A stretch of 64,000 nucleotides of DNA from Siphonodentalium dalli. Taxonomy: Eukaryota; Mollusca; Scaphopoda; Gadilida; Siphonodentaliidae. The notes beneath the pieces are model-generated. The model made no database searches and had not been told where the DNA came from. It saw only the letters and a list, made by a program, of their open reading frames with translations. This document shows, piece by piece, positions 37,501-52,500 of the stretch. Position 1 is the stretch's first letter. The number at the start of each line of letters is the position of its first letter. The stretch lies in contig CP136068.1 of the NCBI GenBank assembly GCA_032622095.1, forward strand, positions 48,540,443 to 48,604,442. Direction: 5' to 3'. The translations under genes were made by a program, and so were the position numbers.

Positions 37501-40500
37501 AATGAACTGGCTGACATGGTCAAGGTAAATAGTGTTAGGCCAATGTATGCTCTTATATATGCGATGCTTCATATAAGAGAATATGCATTAGCATAGGGTT
37601 TTCGTAAAAGTCACCTTCCCCTGCATGTATAACTAACAGCAGGAATTTAGTCACCACACAGATATAACAATTGTATTTGGTATCAAACATTCAAACCTAT
37701 CGAATAAGAACCCCATAAGTTACAAAGAAGCATATATTTTAATGTTAGTCGCGAACGTCCACGAACGTCCGACCAACGTCAAACTAAACGTCCACAGACA
37801 TCCGACGTCCAACCAATTTCTCACCGAATTTCCATGACATGACCAATATTTAACGTCAAACCAACTTATCACATCTTATGGTAGATCTTAAAACGTGAGT
37901 GCAACGGGTCTACACGGGTGATGTGTTTCAACCCCACTACAACTAAAATAAAAGTTGGAAGTAGCCAACTGCTATGATTTACCAATTTGGACAATATGTT
38001 ATTTATCTGAAGCAATTCACTTCATCCAGCACGGTCATTATACTGTTCAGATGTGAGCTTAATCATCGCCATCTAAACCACCGCGCTCTCACGGGTGTAA
38101 TAGTTGCAGCAATGACATAACAGGGTACATTTGTGCCTGATATATTCGTGAATATATCTTCTTGAAGTAACGTGTGGACATGCCATTAAATACTAGTAAA
38201 GTATGCAGAACAATTGTTCACAAAGTCATCAATTTCAGTCCGAAATCTAATTTGAAAATAAAAAAGAAATTGACCAACAATGTTTCCATTTGGTAAACAC
38301 AAGAGTAAATGTTGGGAAAAGCGGACCCTGGTAGTGATAGTGGTAAATGTTAAGACACGCGCACCCTGGTAGTGATAGTGGTAAATGTTAAGACACGCGC
38401 ACCCTGGTAGTGATAGTGGTAAATGTTAAGACACGCGCACCCTGTTAGTGGTCGTGGTATGGTAGTGAATTGATTGCGAATTATCTCAGTAATGTGGACT
38501 GGTCCAGTGACTTATTATTAAGAATCTATTCCCAAACAAATAAAGCCTTGAAACCAGTCCCCAGCAGAACAAAGCAGAATAAATTAATATTTAATCTCAT
38601 ATTTTATTCGATTGTAATTTCTCGGTTTCTGCGTGGGGTGTTCAATCGATTGTCGTTATATATAATTGAGGAACACATGTATATATACAAACATATATAG
38701 GGTGGATACACACATGCATGTAATGTCTGTATGTAAAATACATGTATTTTACATGGTCACACCAATCATTGATAGCATTAATCGCCTGCGCGAGATCGTT
38801 CCAATTCAACAGGCGAGACCGGTGAGTAGTTATAAGCCAAAATCAAACTAACTGTTATCAAGAGATATCAGGCCAGTCATAAACATGTCTTTTTTCATGG
38901 GTGCCGAAATGAATAAATCCTGTCTGATATATGTTGCTGTTTTTCACGAGTTTTAGTTCATTTCGAAAAGTGGATTTGAGTCTGTCGATTTTATACTTGA
39001 TTTGTTTCTCGTCATTTCTTGGAAACAGGGTCATCCAAAATAAAAAATAAATGTGTAGACTTTTGAAGCTATTTTAGGACGATTGTGATACATGAGTGTT
39101 TAATGCCCCACACACTGACTCCCAATTTGATCTCGTCCAGCAGAACCCGAACGGCTTTCTGGCTCCACATTTTGGAAGTGCTATATTAATACACATGGCA
39201 ATCAACTAACTCATACATGGTGAATTCCATGTTATAAAGTGATTTAGCCTAATTGGACAACGCCGAATCGAGTCAGGATAAGGGTATTTGTTCCTCGACT
39301 ATGCATGGCCTCAGTTCAAATTTTAACAATCCGATATGGTGCTCTCATGCCTTGAATACAGGCATTGGAACATTAAGACAGACAATACCAGTTTGTTGAG
39401 ATTGCTCGGATAATTTGAGGGCGAGCTCATGTGATAACTTTCAATTGGGATTTCTTTGCATATATCCATTACAGCGCCAAAACATTAATGCAGGTACAAC
39501 GTTGAAAGAAAAAAGAGTCACCCCCCCCCCCATTTTAACCCAGAATTTACAGAGCAGTGTTTGTTTCTCAGGCCAAAGGATGAACAAGTTCCTAACTGTC
39601 ACCATTTTAGCCTGTACAGGATTGAATTATCACCATGATTGGGGGAGGGGCTGGTTCTCGAAAGTTTCGAATAACTAAGGGATTTAGTTGAATGTATCGG
39701 CCGGGATTATCTGGGCAAGAATGTACAACATAATGTTTTACTTAAATATTCCATAGTTGTAAATTGTGTGTATATAACACAAGAGAGGAAAGGTGGCGTA
39801 GTTGTGGACTCGTAGCTGGACAACCCTTTTTCCGAATGAAGACACACATGCAGCAACACCACCTTCTGTATACCTTCAAATTTAAAGCTGTAATAATATG
39901 TTCATAATTATATGAATAGCATCAATTGCTGCATATGAGATTAATCACTCGTAGCAAACAGGCACGGCAGATATGACTGTCAACTACAATATTTACAAAT
40001 CAGGAGTGGCTTCGTGGCTTCAGGGGGGTAGGCCTCATGTTGCTGCATGCCCCCCTCCGGTCGATGAAATATGTAATTGTCAGTCCGGTAGCTTCCGGTA
40101 TAATATAGCCCCTACATTGTGGAAATCCTGGGACCATCACTGGTATACAACCAAGAGAAGACTGACAATGATTTAAACAGAACGTCCAACATTTGGGTTA
40201 TCGCGCGAACAATTATTTTAAGCGGCCTGACGACTTCGTCCAGTCAACGACACTCTACACGCTCAGAGCGTTACTCACTGTGGTCAAACATAGCCGCAAT
40301 GATTGGGTTATCAGCAGACACATATTACATGGTCTGTATGATCCATGTAAAACGCCAAATACACGATATTTACAGAGATTACATGCATGTGTGTATCCAC
40401 CCATACACTGTACCAATGGCCACACATGATGAAATGCCAACATGTACACTACACATGTAGCAGGACCCAGTCATTATTAACATACAATATGAGTTCTTGA

Positions 40501-43500
40501 GTTTACCACATGTATGTATCCAAATTACATGCAACGCACGGGCTCCCGGTGGCTCGGTTATAAAGGAACATAGCGCATTAGGCTATAATTAGCCGCACAG
40601 CACTAGCAAAGCTGGATCAAATCAGGATAGGCGCGTATTTCCAAATCACATAAGGGAGACAAGCCTGGTTCGTTATCTGGACACATTTGTTAGTTGCTCA
40701 CCAGGGGATGGTTTCTAATTGCAGTGTTTGGATTAATTTCCCAATAAAATCTGCAATTCAATTAAATTATGTGCGGCCTTTCCTCCACCAAACATGTAAC
40801 GCCTGCATTCAAAGTCTGACTAACTTAATAAAAAAAATGTCCTATATATAATTGTGTCATTCTTTTGTGCCTGGTTCGCCCCCTCTTCGTCGGATCCGTT
40901 CAAAATGTAAATATTTGGCAAACAGTCGTCGAAGAAGCAATGAGTATGCCCTTATATAAGCTATAAGCCTCATATTACCAAATAGTCGGTGAGTAGTTAA
41001 CCCATATAGTTTGGTTACCTGTGTCTTCAGATTTTATTTTCATGGGGATCTTGGAAACCATATTGTTTTAAATGGTAATGCTTACAGAGTTTGGTAATTC
41101 ATGGGGTTTTTTTTTCGACGCCCCCGGCAGACATTTGGGATGTTTACAAATGGCCCCCAAATAATTATATTAACCTGTTTTCTCATTGTTTGGAACTACC
41201 CTATGGACAGATATACTCCAAAAAGTATACTTATTAATTTAAAATGGATCACTGACTAAGTCTGGGTAGACTTGTTTTCATGTTAACCAAACAAGCAGCA
41301 ATGATGAAAAGGCTATGGACAAATTATGGGTTTGTCTCAATATACACCATTACATGGTCAACCAATCAACTTGATGGCTCTGATTTACAAACAGCATCGT
41401 GATTGGCCGAATAAAGGCATGAAACTTAGTACATATGTTCTTTGAACCAAGCGCAATATTTTTTGATGGAGCTTTCCAGCCTACCTGACATTGGTAAGTA
41501 GTAATATGGTTTTTATGGCAACTGCATCTAAATAATTGGAAACAAAACAGAAAATACACGTTTCTGTAACACTAATTTGTATGTTTAGTGTTAGTATATA
41601 TGTTGGCATTGAAAGTGCAAGTGATTGTTCACATCATGGTCGACACAAGAGACAGTCACCCAGTTAAGTCAAGGTCATTGGTTGAAATGTTCATTTGTGA
41701 CAGGTAATTCTACATTCCCCTGACCATTGGTGTATATATTTCGCAAATAACACCGTGTGATTGCCGTAAAATCGCATATTCCTATAACCTTTAATTTGAT
41801 ATCAACTGTCTTATATATGTGTATTCAATTTTCAAGTTTTAACTTATCAGTGTCATACATGGGGCCTGACATTTCAGATTTTGTTAACTCAGCTGCCTAC
41901 ATTTGGAGCTGTGTGTGATCATCAAGGTGGTCTGGGAGAAAACATCGAACAGCTTGACAGATAAATAGACAGACATATCCTACACTTGTTTGTATATAAA
42001 TACACTTGTTTATATATAGTGAGATGCCTAGATCCAGCAATCGCATACCATGTATATATTATTGATTGTGTTTGCACACTAGTGGATCTAACATTCTACA
42101 TCTGACAAAACTTGTTGAGAGACCACTGCGCAACCGAGACATCATTGGAATAGCTCGGGATAGAACATGCATCAAAATTAGAAGAACAAATTTGCCCGAA
42201 ACTGTAAGGTTTTTTTTCTTATTTCCCCTGACGCATTGTTTTGTGGGGTGATTATGATTAACTACACTCAGTATGGGTTTCGTCGAAAGGGTAGACACTA
42301 AACTTAATTTCGTAGTTTTTATGACAATCGTACATTCGGGAATCTGAGAAATCCAAAAATCACACTAATGTGAATCGTACGTGTCACGTAGTGGAGCAAC
42401 CACACATGATGTGCCTCAAATTTGCCTTTTTTCGGCGACATAACGCTAAGAATAATTTATTTAACACCATGCAGTGGTCACGACGGAGACGACATGCCAA
42501 ATTGACAAGACGTGTCGTTGATTGTAAGATCTTGTCTGGATTATCGTCGTGACTTCTTCATTTTTCGTTTTCATTAAAGCTGACCAACGAAAATGGTCTA
42601 AATGAAATTAATAGAATTAAATCACATGTGAATTCTTCGTAAGTTGTGAAGTAGTTACTTTCATTTTTATCGCGATGCTACATTTCCAATTCCGCGTTTT
42701 TGCAATCTCCACACGGTTGCAAACCGGAAGTCAGTTGACAATTTCTCCTAATTCTATACCCGCTATCTTGAAAAATCACTGATGGATATATAAAAATATA
42801 TTTGACGTCATTCACTTGCCTTAGGTATAAGCACTCTTGGTGGTTGCTATAATTAAACGACGGGGATCCACCAACAGGAAGTTTTAAAACCCCAATAGGG
42901 TATAGGAAACTCTTCGCTTTGGATAAATAATTATAGAATATAAACTACCAACGTATTTACTACCAATGTAGAAGACAGTTATATGTTGTCGGTGGGAGCC
43001 GGGAGTATTTTATTGAAACTAAACACTATCTTTCGTTCCGCCGTGGAGATTCCCTCATAACTGGTTGGGATGCGATATGGCTATGCATATCCACTTTATC
43101 GTACTCATTCCGTCCATAAAATGTTCTCCATGTAGCTTTCCCAATTGTCCTAATTCTAGTAAACGACGCACGTTTCTATTCAAGTAATAGTAGGAATAGG
43201 ATATAAATATAGTTTATCAGATGCATATGACGTAGTTCTATGATAATTCCGTATTTAAAATGTTTATGTCAGTTTATGTTAGTTTTTATGAAATTTGTTC
43301 GCATGACCAACATTGTAGTGCCGACAACAGCCACATTGTACATCAAGTGTTTTGCATTACTATTTAACTGGAAAATACATATGTGACGTGATAAAGTGTA
43401 TTCAATCTGGACGTGTACACGTTGGTCTATAATAAAAATGTTAACCAATTTATTTCATAATCTGTTTTAAATACTCACATATTTGGTACATAATTTGTTG

Positions 43501-46500
43501 GTCGTGAAAATTAAAACATTCTAGATAAATGTACAACTGACAAATTTCAAGTGTTATCCAAAACGTTCCTATACGGATTGAGAATGCAATTTGTGGATGT
43601 CTGCCTGTCCGCCACATAAATTAACGACGGACTATCTAGAAGTTGCTCCGTTCGAGTCAGATTGAGGGAGGGGACGGGCATCAAATTTATCAAATATATT
43701 TACCGCCGACTTCATTCAATTAATATATATTCGTATGCAATGCATCTAATATATGAGGGCTAAATAAAGGTAAATTGGTGCCGTTCGTGTACGGTGGAAA
43801 AGAGGGAATACAATTTATAAGAATCTTGTAGTCGCCGATTTCCACAATAATTATATTTTCTCAACTCCTTGATAGATGATTCCAATGAAATCAAAGTGGT
43901 CATATTCGAGTCAGGGATGGGGAGGGAAGGTGCACCAAATGTTAAAAAAGTGTTGTCCGTTAATTGTATTAACAAACTTATAGCTCATTATCTCTATGCT
44001 GCAAGGACACGAATGGTGTATCCTTAAAGGTGATGTCGTAGGACCTTGTTTGGAGAGATGAGTACAGCAACATTGATAATATATTTATCGTCAAATTCTT
44101 CCAAACTTAATACGATGTATAAATCTTAACGAAACAATAAATCTAATGGTGTACACGTTTTAAATTTCTAGAGTCAGGGTCAGGGATTGTGGTCAGTCGA
44201 TGGCACCAGAATTGATCAAACATTTTTCTGACATGCAATTATTACAAAAATAAGATTGGCTTCCCATGAGTCTGTTTCAAAGTTGGTGGAGCGGTGGCAG
44301 GGCCGGGAACCTTGTTAATATATCCAATATTTTCCAAAGTAAGCTGTTAGACTAACAAACTGTCAGAAGAGCTCATCCCTGTTAACTCAACAAATCGAAG
44401 ATGCAACATAAGAAGATTTTAGAGATCAAATTTCACAACCTCGAAAATGGTGATCGAAGTCACTTGAACTCGAAATAATTCTTCTCAACGGTGATATTTA
44501 TATATTTATACACGAGATTCATAGCCGACTAGAACAAATTGATTTCGGTTTAGTCTGTATCCTCCAATCCAATTGCCTGTATAACATTTTATTACACGCT
44601 TGTTCCTAGAAGTACAGCGTTATTGCTGTTCCATATTTACAAATCCGTATGGAACGTACGTTCCATGCGCATCTCGTTGACGTAAAATGACGTACATGAC
44701 GTTCGCCTCAACCATGAAACTGGAACTATTTAAATAAAAGAATCACCACACATGACAAACACGCCCTGTATGAGCCTAAATAAACCTTCTAATCATGTAT
44801 TTTTAATGCACGGATTCTAGGACCCGAAGCGTGTAATAAACACAGAACGACACGGTGTGTAAATGAGTTTGTCGATATGGCACTCGTGCTGTCGCGGAAG
44901 GATAGAACTCGAGGCGCAAGCGCCTCTCGTTCTATCCTTCCGCGACAGCACTCGTGCCGTATGACAAACTCATTTACACACCGTGTCGTTCTGTGTATGT
45001 ATGTATCATTTACTATATGTGTTATCAAATTAGACAAATAAATATGTTTAAACTAAAAACTTTATCCAATTTTCCGAATGTTCGTCTGTCTGTCCACTAA
45101 ACAATTCGCATTTTACAATATAGAGGCTTCCAAATGAGTTTAACTGCAAGAACCATTCCTGACTCCTATCCACGGGCATCTTGTTGTAAAATTTTAACTT
45201 GCAGCTTTGTATAGCTACCCCACGGCAAATGTGGACACCAATACCGATGAAATTTATTGTAACAAATTCCATTCAAACTTATATATATATCATCATCCAT
45301 CAGAGTTATGGAGTCCGTTCGTTTCGGCACTAAAATGTAGACCCGTTTTATGTAATAAAACGCCGCCCTCTGTGCTCCCCGAAGAATTGTGATGGGCCAA
45401 TCTCTTCTATCAGAATATTATATGAATATTAAAGAGCATTAAAGAGCATCATAGTCCCCACGTGCAAGGGCGTGCACACACCGGAAATACACTAGATACA
45501 TGTACATAATATATAATTATGTAAGAGTATAGTGTGTGCTTATGGTTTGCTTGTGAGCTAGAGCTTTATAATTCCGTCAATGATTTAACAGCTGGAAATT
45601 TTCAAAAAGTAGCTTCCACATATCGATCCAGTGAGAATCAATCGTGAAATTATTCAGTATAATCATGTCATAGTTGTGATCACACATGTAATATTTAGTG
45701 CACTTCGCGGTGGTCTGATGGTTAACATTTTAAAGGCGCAGACAAGACATATTTTTTTCTTATACTCATTGCCCCAATTTGGAGATTTTTGCGATCCTAG
45801 TCATCGTCTATTTTATAAACAATCACTGCATTTTATTGAAATTGGATGGCGTTTACTCACAAGCAATCATAAAATGTCAGCATCAAATCATTGTAAGTTG
45901 AACATTACAAATAAGTCCGTTCCGTGTAAGTACAAATTTTAACCCTCGGACCAATCGCGAATTAAAGACACGGTTGGCCTTGGCGGTGGGTATCCTGTGA
46001 AAATATCCCCACCCGTCAGAAACAGCCACAAACAGAAAGAACATCAAAATGTAGATAGACTTTGTCCGTATACAAATAAGAAATATCGCATAAACAGTAT
46101 GTTATGGTCATATGTTTGACCATTGTTATGTAAACAGAAGCGTAAAAAGTAACTTTTCTGGTGTTTGTTTATATTATGATGGTAAACATAAAGAGCGTTC
46201 TTTGTTGGTGAATACCTGATATGGAACTAATAAAGAGCGTTTATTCCATTTGTATGTGATTAGCCAGTAGCATTGTGCTGTCTTCTGTAACACAATCAGG
46301 CTCTTGCTTAGGTAAAATTACGCGATGGTCATGGTATATATGAACGGAATTGTATGCGTTTTACTGTTTTTCTGTTTACGGTGTTTGGAACAAAAATGAA
46401 TATTTTCGACAATTAAGGCCGCACGTGCCTTTAATGCCTAAAGTCGCCTTGATATGTGATTGAAAAGTATATAACTCGAAAATGCTGTATGGTATTTGCA

Positions 46501-49500
46501 AAACAATTATCAAATGAACAAACGGACAAAAGATACATTGAACGTTGTGTATAGTATCACTCGCGTACGTGCCGTTCTCTTTGTTCTGTTCTATCTCATG
46601 AAATGTGCAAATGCATTTATTATTTCTACGGGAAAGAAGAACCAAGTTTACCCCAGACTGACTATCAAAAGTTAAATAGTTCAGCACAAACACTGACCAG
46701 AAAGTTGAAAATCAGCAAATCAATAACATCGATGTGTTGTAGAAGCTGATTGCAATACAGTTGCTCGAAGAAATGCATTCGGAAATGGATTTTTAATACA
46801 ATATTATTTGAAAACTGAATACTGTTATAATAGCTTCACCAAACAGGGAAAATAGAACACAATTATATATCAAACTTTGACTCTCAAAAACACCTGGTCA
46901 AACAGAAACACAAGCACATTTGATCTGGTAATCACGGTAAACAATGAGATCGGGACAAGCCTTTTAACTTGGACTCGAAGCCCAGTTATATTAACTAAAA
47001 TGTTGTTCGAAATCGGCAACAGTTGAACCGATGAGCTAATTTTGCTCAAGAATACCAAGGTCGATAAAAAACATTGGATATAAATGACTTTAACAAATGC
47101 AATTATATACGCAAGTTGGTGAATCACAAAGCGAATTGTGTTCTAGAAGATCAAACTTAAACTCACAACAAAGATATGAAACTCTCAATTAAGTACGATA
47201 TTCATTATGCAAATCATAAAGCGTTCGTTTCATTTGTGACCGAACATCATAGTTGGACAAAACTATTACCACAAAACAAACATTATACCAAACACGAACA
47301 AAAATTGTTTCATAAAATTGTCTGTCGACCACTGGCAACCAGTGTATCATGCTTCGTATGTCGACAATGTTCTCCTTGGATAGAATATGTTTTGTCCATC
47401 GCTGGAGCTTCCAATAAAATGCTATCTGCTGTGTATGTAAACTGTCTCCCTTTGGTGTTGGGGATCAGATATACAATCGAGAATGTACCATCACTAACAC
47501 GCACGTTGAACGCACACTGAAATCAGTGCATGTGTCACTTTTGTGAATAGGACTAAACTGTAATTGATTATAGCAGCGTGATCTAATGGACACAAGTTGT
47601 AGTGTTGATTGCACTCAAATAACTCAAATATATTGTATTTCAGTGGCTGCAATGCATTGTTGTAGGTATCTTGCGAAAGTGTGCCAATTGTCTACACCCA
47701 TTCTCATACTGACCGATCGAAGTCGCTGAAAGGTCGCTTAAATTGAAACTCATCCCACTGGGCAACACAATGGAATATTTTACTTCAATGTACGGCCATC
47801 AGCTGAAATATCAAAGGCAAATATATCGTATTGTGTGAGTCAGTTTAAAGGAATGCGAGGCTATATTCTAAAATAATGAGTGTGATAAATCGCCTTGAGA
47901 GATCAATCAGATTGGTCCATTCTTGCCAGAACATAAGAATTAGTTCAGGCGCTTGGTGCATGAACTTGTAAGAATTGCACAAATTACGGTAAAAGCATGA
48001 AACTTGGTGTATATGTTCCTTTGACTGATCATTGTCAGATATAGACCCCATCGAGATTTGGCCCTGCTTATCAACGGTTGCTAGGCAACTACCCGAAAGT
48101 ATAAAATGTTCATATAAGGATGGATTACAGTATTTCATTCAAATTTAGTTGTGGTGAATTACATATTTGAGATCTAGTTGTGACATAGGAATCATTAAAA
48201 GGCTTGTCCATATTAACAGTTGCTATGCAGATACCCATCGATACAATGTATCTTTGGTACTCTTCTTGGTGAAATTTTTGGAACATTATTGATGGTAAAT
48301 TAATCTGAAATACATTTGACATGTGCTAATACTTCACATAGTGTATATTGCATAGGGATGGATAGTTTCTATACAGATTGAAGATGTCCTTGCGACCGTT
48401 CTTACGAGACCTACCCGTTTTTGCTTTATATCAACATCATCAATGATCACAACGCGAAATGGTTGGTGAAAATAGTGTAGTCATACCCTGGGTAGAATAT
48501 GTTCATTATTCAGTAGTGAAACATGATCCTCCAGAATTAAAGCCTTAATAAAAATTACAATCATAGATTATTATATCCAAACTAATTGACAATATTGATG
48601 ACTTCTAAAGTTTTTGGAGTGGGAATAATAGAAGAAAATAAAGCAAGGTAAGTTTGTTACTATATTAAGTCCTTGGACCCACTGTGTGTGGACGGAAGTG
48701 AACGCTGGTTTGCGGTAAACACCCATAAATAAAAGTCGCTCACCTCAGACTGACTACGATACGTATATTTCCGTCTTTTCCTCCAATTGTGTAAAAAAAC
48801 CCATCCCGGGTAACAATCTGCCTCGATGAGGGGTGCGTTCCACTACATTTTCGTGCTAATTACGTTTCAGTGTCCTGGCTACAATGTACTCTCGTAAATC
48901 AAGGTTAAACATCCTGTTTTCGTGCTAAAAACACGTCACGTTTGCGATCAAAAGCACATTTTTTTAAACTATACGATGTCGTATTTAATAACAAAGACAT
49001 GTTTTTGATGCCTTAATATCCCATTGAAAGCCACGCTTAACGTTTAGCCCCTGTTTCCTGTGTTTTCTAACTTGATTTTCACATGTCACAAATGTACATT
49101 TTTACATTTCCACAGCCAATATTGCTACTTGTGCTAACAAATGTTTATTAAAATGGTCAAATGTCACAGTCAAGATATGAGATGCATTATATCATCCTAC
49201 AAATGGTCCTTGAATGTCCATTGTTTGAGATTTTCCTTCGTTTGTTATCTTAACTAGCACTTTAACTATCATGAGTAACCATGAAAACCCCACACTCTTT
49301 TGTCAATGGTAATCTTTTATATTTTAAAACTATAGATTAACTATAGTTTACAATGTGCTATAATTTATCCAAAATACGACAAATTGTATCTTGGTTTAGT
49401 GAAAATAAGTCACATTTTTTGAAAAATTACGAATAGGCGCCTTCTCCCAACCCCATACCTGACCTGGTTGGCATCTGTAGGTAAAGTTAAACAACATAAG

Positions 49501-52500
49501 TTTCCTCTTTCCATGGACAAAAACATCTCTCCCTTTTCCACCGTATACCGTGACAGAATCATCAAAGAAGTCTTTGACCTGCACCGTGATCTTCCTCAGA
49601 AAATGATGCCCTTGTTAGACCCCTTAGTGGCCCCATAGGTCGACCCCGTTAGTTTATACAGGGAACATACAGACATTCGCAAATATATATATACTAGCAG
49701 GTGGACCCGACTTCGTCCGGGCTGTTTCCCCTCTGCTTTTCGGCGAATTGCGCGATTTGACCTTGAATTGTCATATTTGAAGGTCAAGGTCAGGTGGGGT
49801 CACGATTTGACCGTCCAAAACACTGCCCGGACAAAAGTACCCGACAAAAGGACCTTGAGTTGAACATTTTGAAGGTCAAGGTCAGGTCGGGGTCACGATT
49901 TGACCCGTTCAAAACACTCAGTGGACAAAAGTAACCCTATGTATCAAAATTCGTCGAAATCCCATCAAAATTCGCGATTTGACCTTGAATTGACCCGATT
50001 TCAAGGTCACGGTCACGTCGCACGGGCAAATGAATAGGATTATGACATTCTCCGTACGAAAGTATCCCTAGACACTAAGTTTCATCGAAATCCCGCAATA
50101 CTCGGGCGTTTTACCTTCAAATGACCCGATTTCAAGGTCAAGGTCACGTAGCAACACCGGGCCGAACCATGGTCGGCCCGGTGTGTCACTGTCCCTCCCC
50201 CGTGACCAATACTAAACTGCTAATTAGTTTAACAAAACAATAGTTTAGCACATTCGGTCAAACTTGTGGACTGAAATGGTCATCAGTTGGAGAATTTTCC
50301 AACCTAAGAGGGAGTATGAGGTTTTAAATTTCCAACTCTAGGGAAGCTTCAGTTGAGGCCAGTCTAGATGCTAGGATTTGCGATTTTCTTGTATAGTTTT
50401 CCAAATTTTCTCACACCGGGCTGAACAAACATGGACGGACACAATGTCCTGGTGTCTTACCCTTAGCCGTGTGCATTTGTCTGGAGTAGGCTACTTGATG
50501 TTAGGATTTATGCAATTCTCAGGTTAAAGTATCTGAATTTTCTTATACCGGGCATATAGAACAACATAGTTTATGAATACATAGGATATTAGGCATGAGG
50601 ACTGATGTGCAAAGGGGTGCAAATGGAATTATGCAAAACGTGTGTTTGGTCTGTGATTCTGATTCAAGGGGGTGCAAATGGAATTATGCAAAACTTGTGT
50701 TTGGTCTGTGATTCTGATACAGGGGGGGGGGGGGGTGCAGTTGGAATTATGCAAAAAGTTGTTTTGGTGTGATTCCGACTCAAGGGGGGGTGCAGTTGGA
50801 ATTTCCCAAGGTGGACACCCCCCACCAAGGCGTTACCATCTCATCGCGTTCATATTATTGGAGCAATGAAATATGCCATTCATAGCCCCTTCCGAGCCCT
50901 CAAAAAGTTGAGTGTGTGTATACATGGAATGACGTGGGATGCTGTATTGTCATGGGTGTATATATATACATGTTTTGGCTGAATGATTATGGGTGTGGTG
51001 TGTGGATAAATAGAGAGTGTGTAATATTGGTAATGTATATACGTGTACATGGAATGATTGAATTGTCATGTTTGTTGAATTGTATATGATATATGTATAG
51101 CTGGATGGTCATCGGTGGGCGTGTGAATATTTTGGAAGTGCTATTGTGGTATGGATGTATGTGACATGTTTATACATAGCTGTTGCTGATACATTGTCAT
51201 TTGTGTGTGTATATGTGTAAAGGGAGTAGATGGATGGGGTTTATGGGTGAATTGCTATGGGTGAGGTTTATATGCAAGTGTACAAATGGCCGTGTGCGAG
51301 GGGTATTGGTATGTCCATTCAATGGTGAGATGTATATGTTGATTTGGAGTTAATCTATGGTGTGTGAGGTGTATACGTATATACTGAGTGCCTATATGGC
51401 TATGGATGAGGCAAATAGTCTAATAAGGAGTGACCATATGGCCAATGGTGGAGTGAATAGGTATACAATGCGTGACTGTATGGTCACAAATATGGTGTAT
51501 GATTGTCGTGGGTGATGTGTATATTTGAATCTGGACTGTATGAATGGCCGATTGTGCGTGTATTGGTATATATATGCATGTATAGAAGGGTTGTATGGTC
51601 ACCGATGGGGTGTTTATTTCTTCATCTGTCCTTATTATTTAAAACTAGCGAGAACTGGACTGCATGTAGTACACATTGATCAGCTACCAGACGGTCCAAC
51701 CAGCGTAACCAATGAAAAACATTATTTTATATTCAGCTCTTCAAAACTATATAATATCATCGAAACGTTAAAGCAACGATGAAATAGATTGGATCAATAA
51801 AACGGAACCCACATAATATCAGTCTGTAATTTTTACACCTGCATATAACATTTTTTCTGTGATTTGAATCCTCTTACCTCCGAACCAACCCAACTTTTAC
51901 TAATCATTATTATTCTATTTGTTTCAGCCTTGACATATCCCTATGAGTATTGTATATACCCATTTAACTTTAGCATCAGTTCTAATCCGTTGCTGTTAAT
52001 TTGGTCATCATTGAGGAGAGAAGGGCTTTTCTATGTTGAAATAACTTGTGTTTCCCATCCCCATTGTTCTCCCTACTGTCTGTCTCTCACTCTACTGTCT
52101 GTCTCTCACTCTACTGTCTGTCTCTCACTCTACTGTCTGTCTCTCACTCTACTGTCTGTCTCTCACTCTACTGTCTGTCTCTCACTCTACTGTCTGTCTC
52201 TCACTCTACTGTCTGTCTCTCACTCTACTGTCTGTCTCTCACTTGTAAACAATTATGTATGAATCCATTTTCGTTTGACATTTCTAATACATTTTGTCAT
52301 CAATCATGGTAACGTCGGCGATGTTGAAATGTTTGTAAGTAATAAACATATTCGAGCTTGCATATGCACCACTCTGCGCGGAATGCCTCCGTGACCAAAC
52401 AGTCTGAGTTAGTTATGTCATCACAACCCGCAGCCAAGATTGATTTTTCTGAAGTCAGCTGCGTGGTTCTCTGCTTTCGAGTTTATCTCATTGATGTCCA

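Noticed and set aside
51864-52312. Three overlapping frames reading LSLTLLSVSHSTV repeats
   Set aside because: Translation of a 19-bp minisatellite; every frame is open because the unit has no stop.
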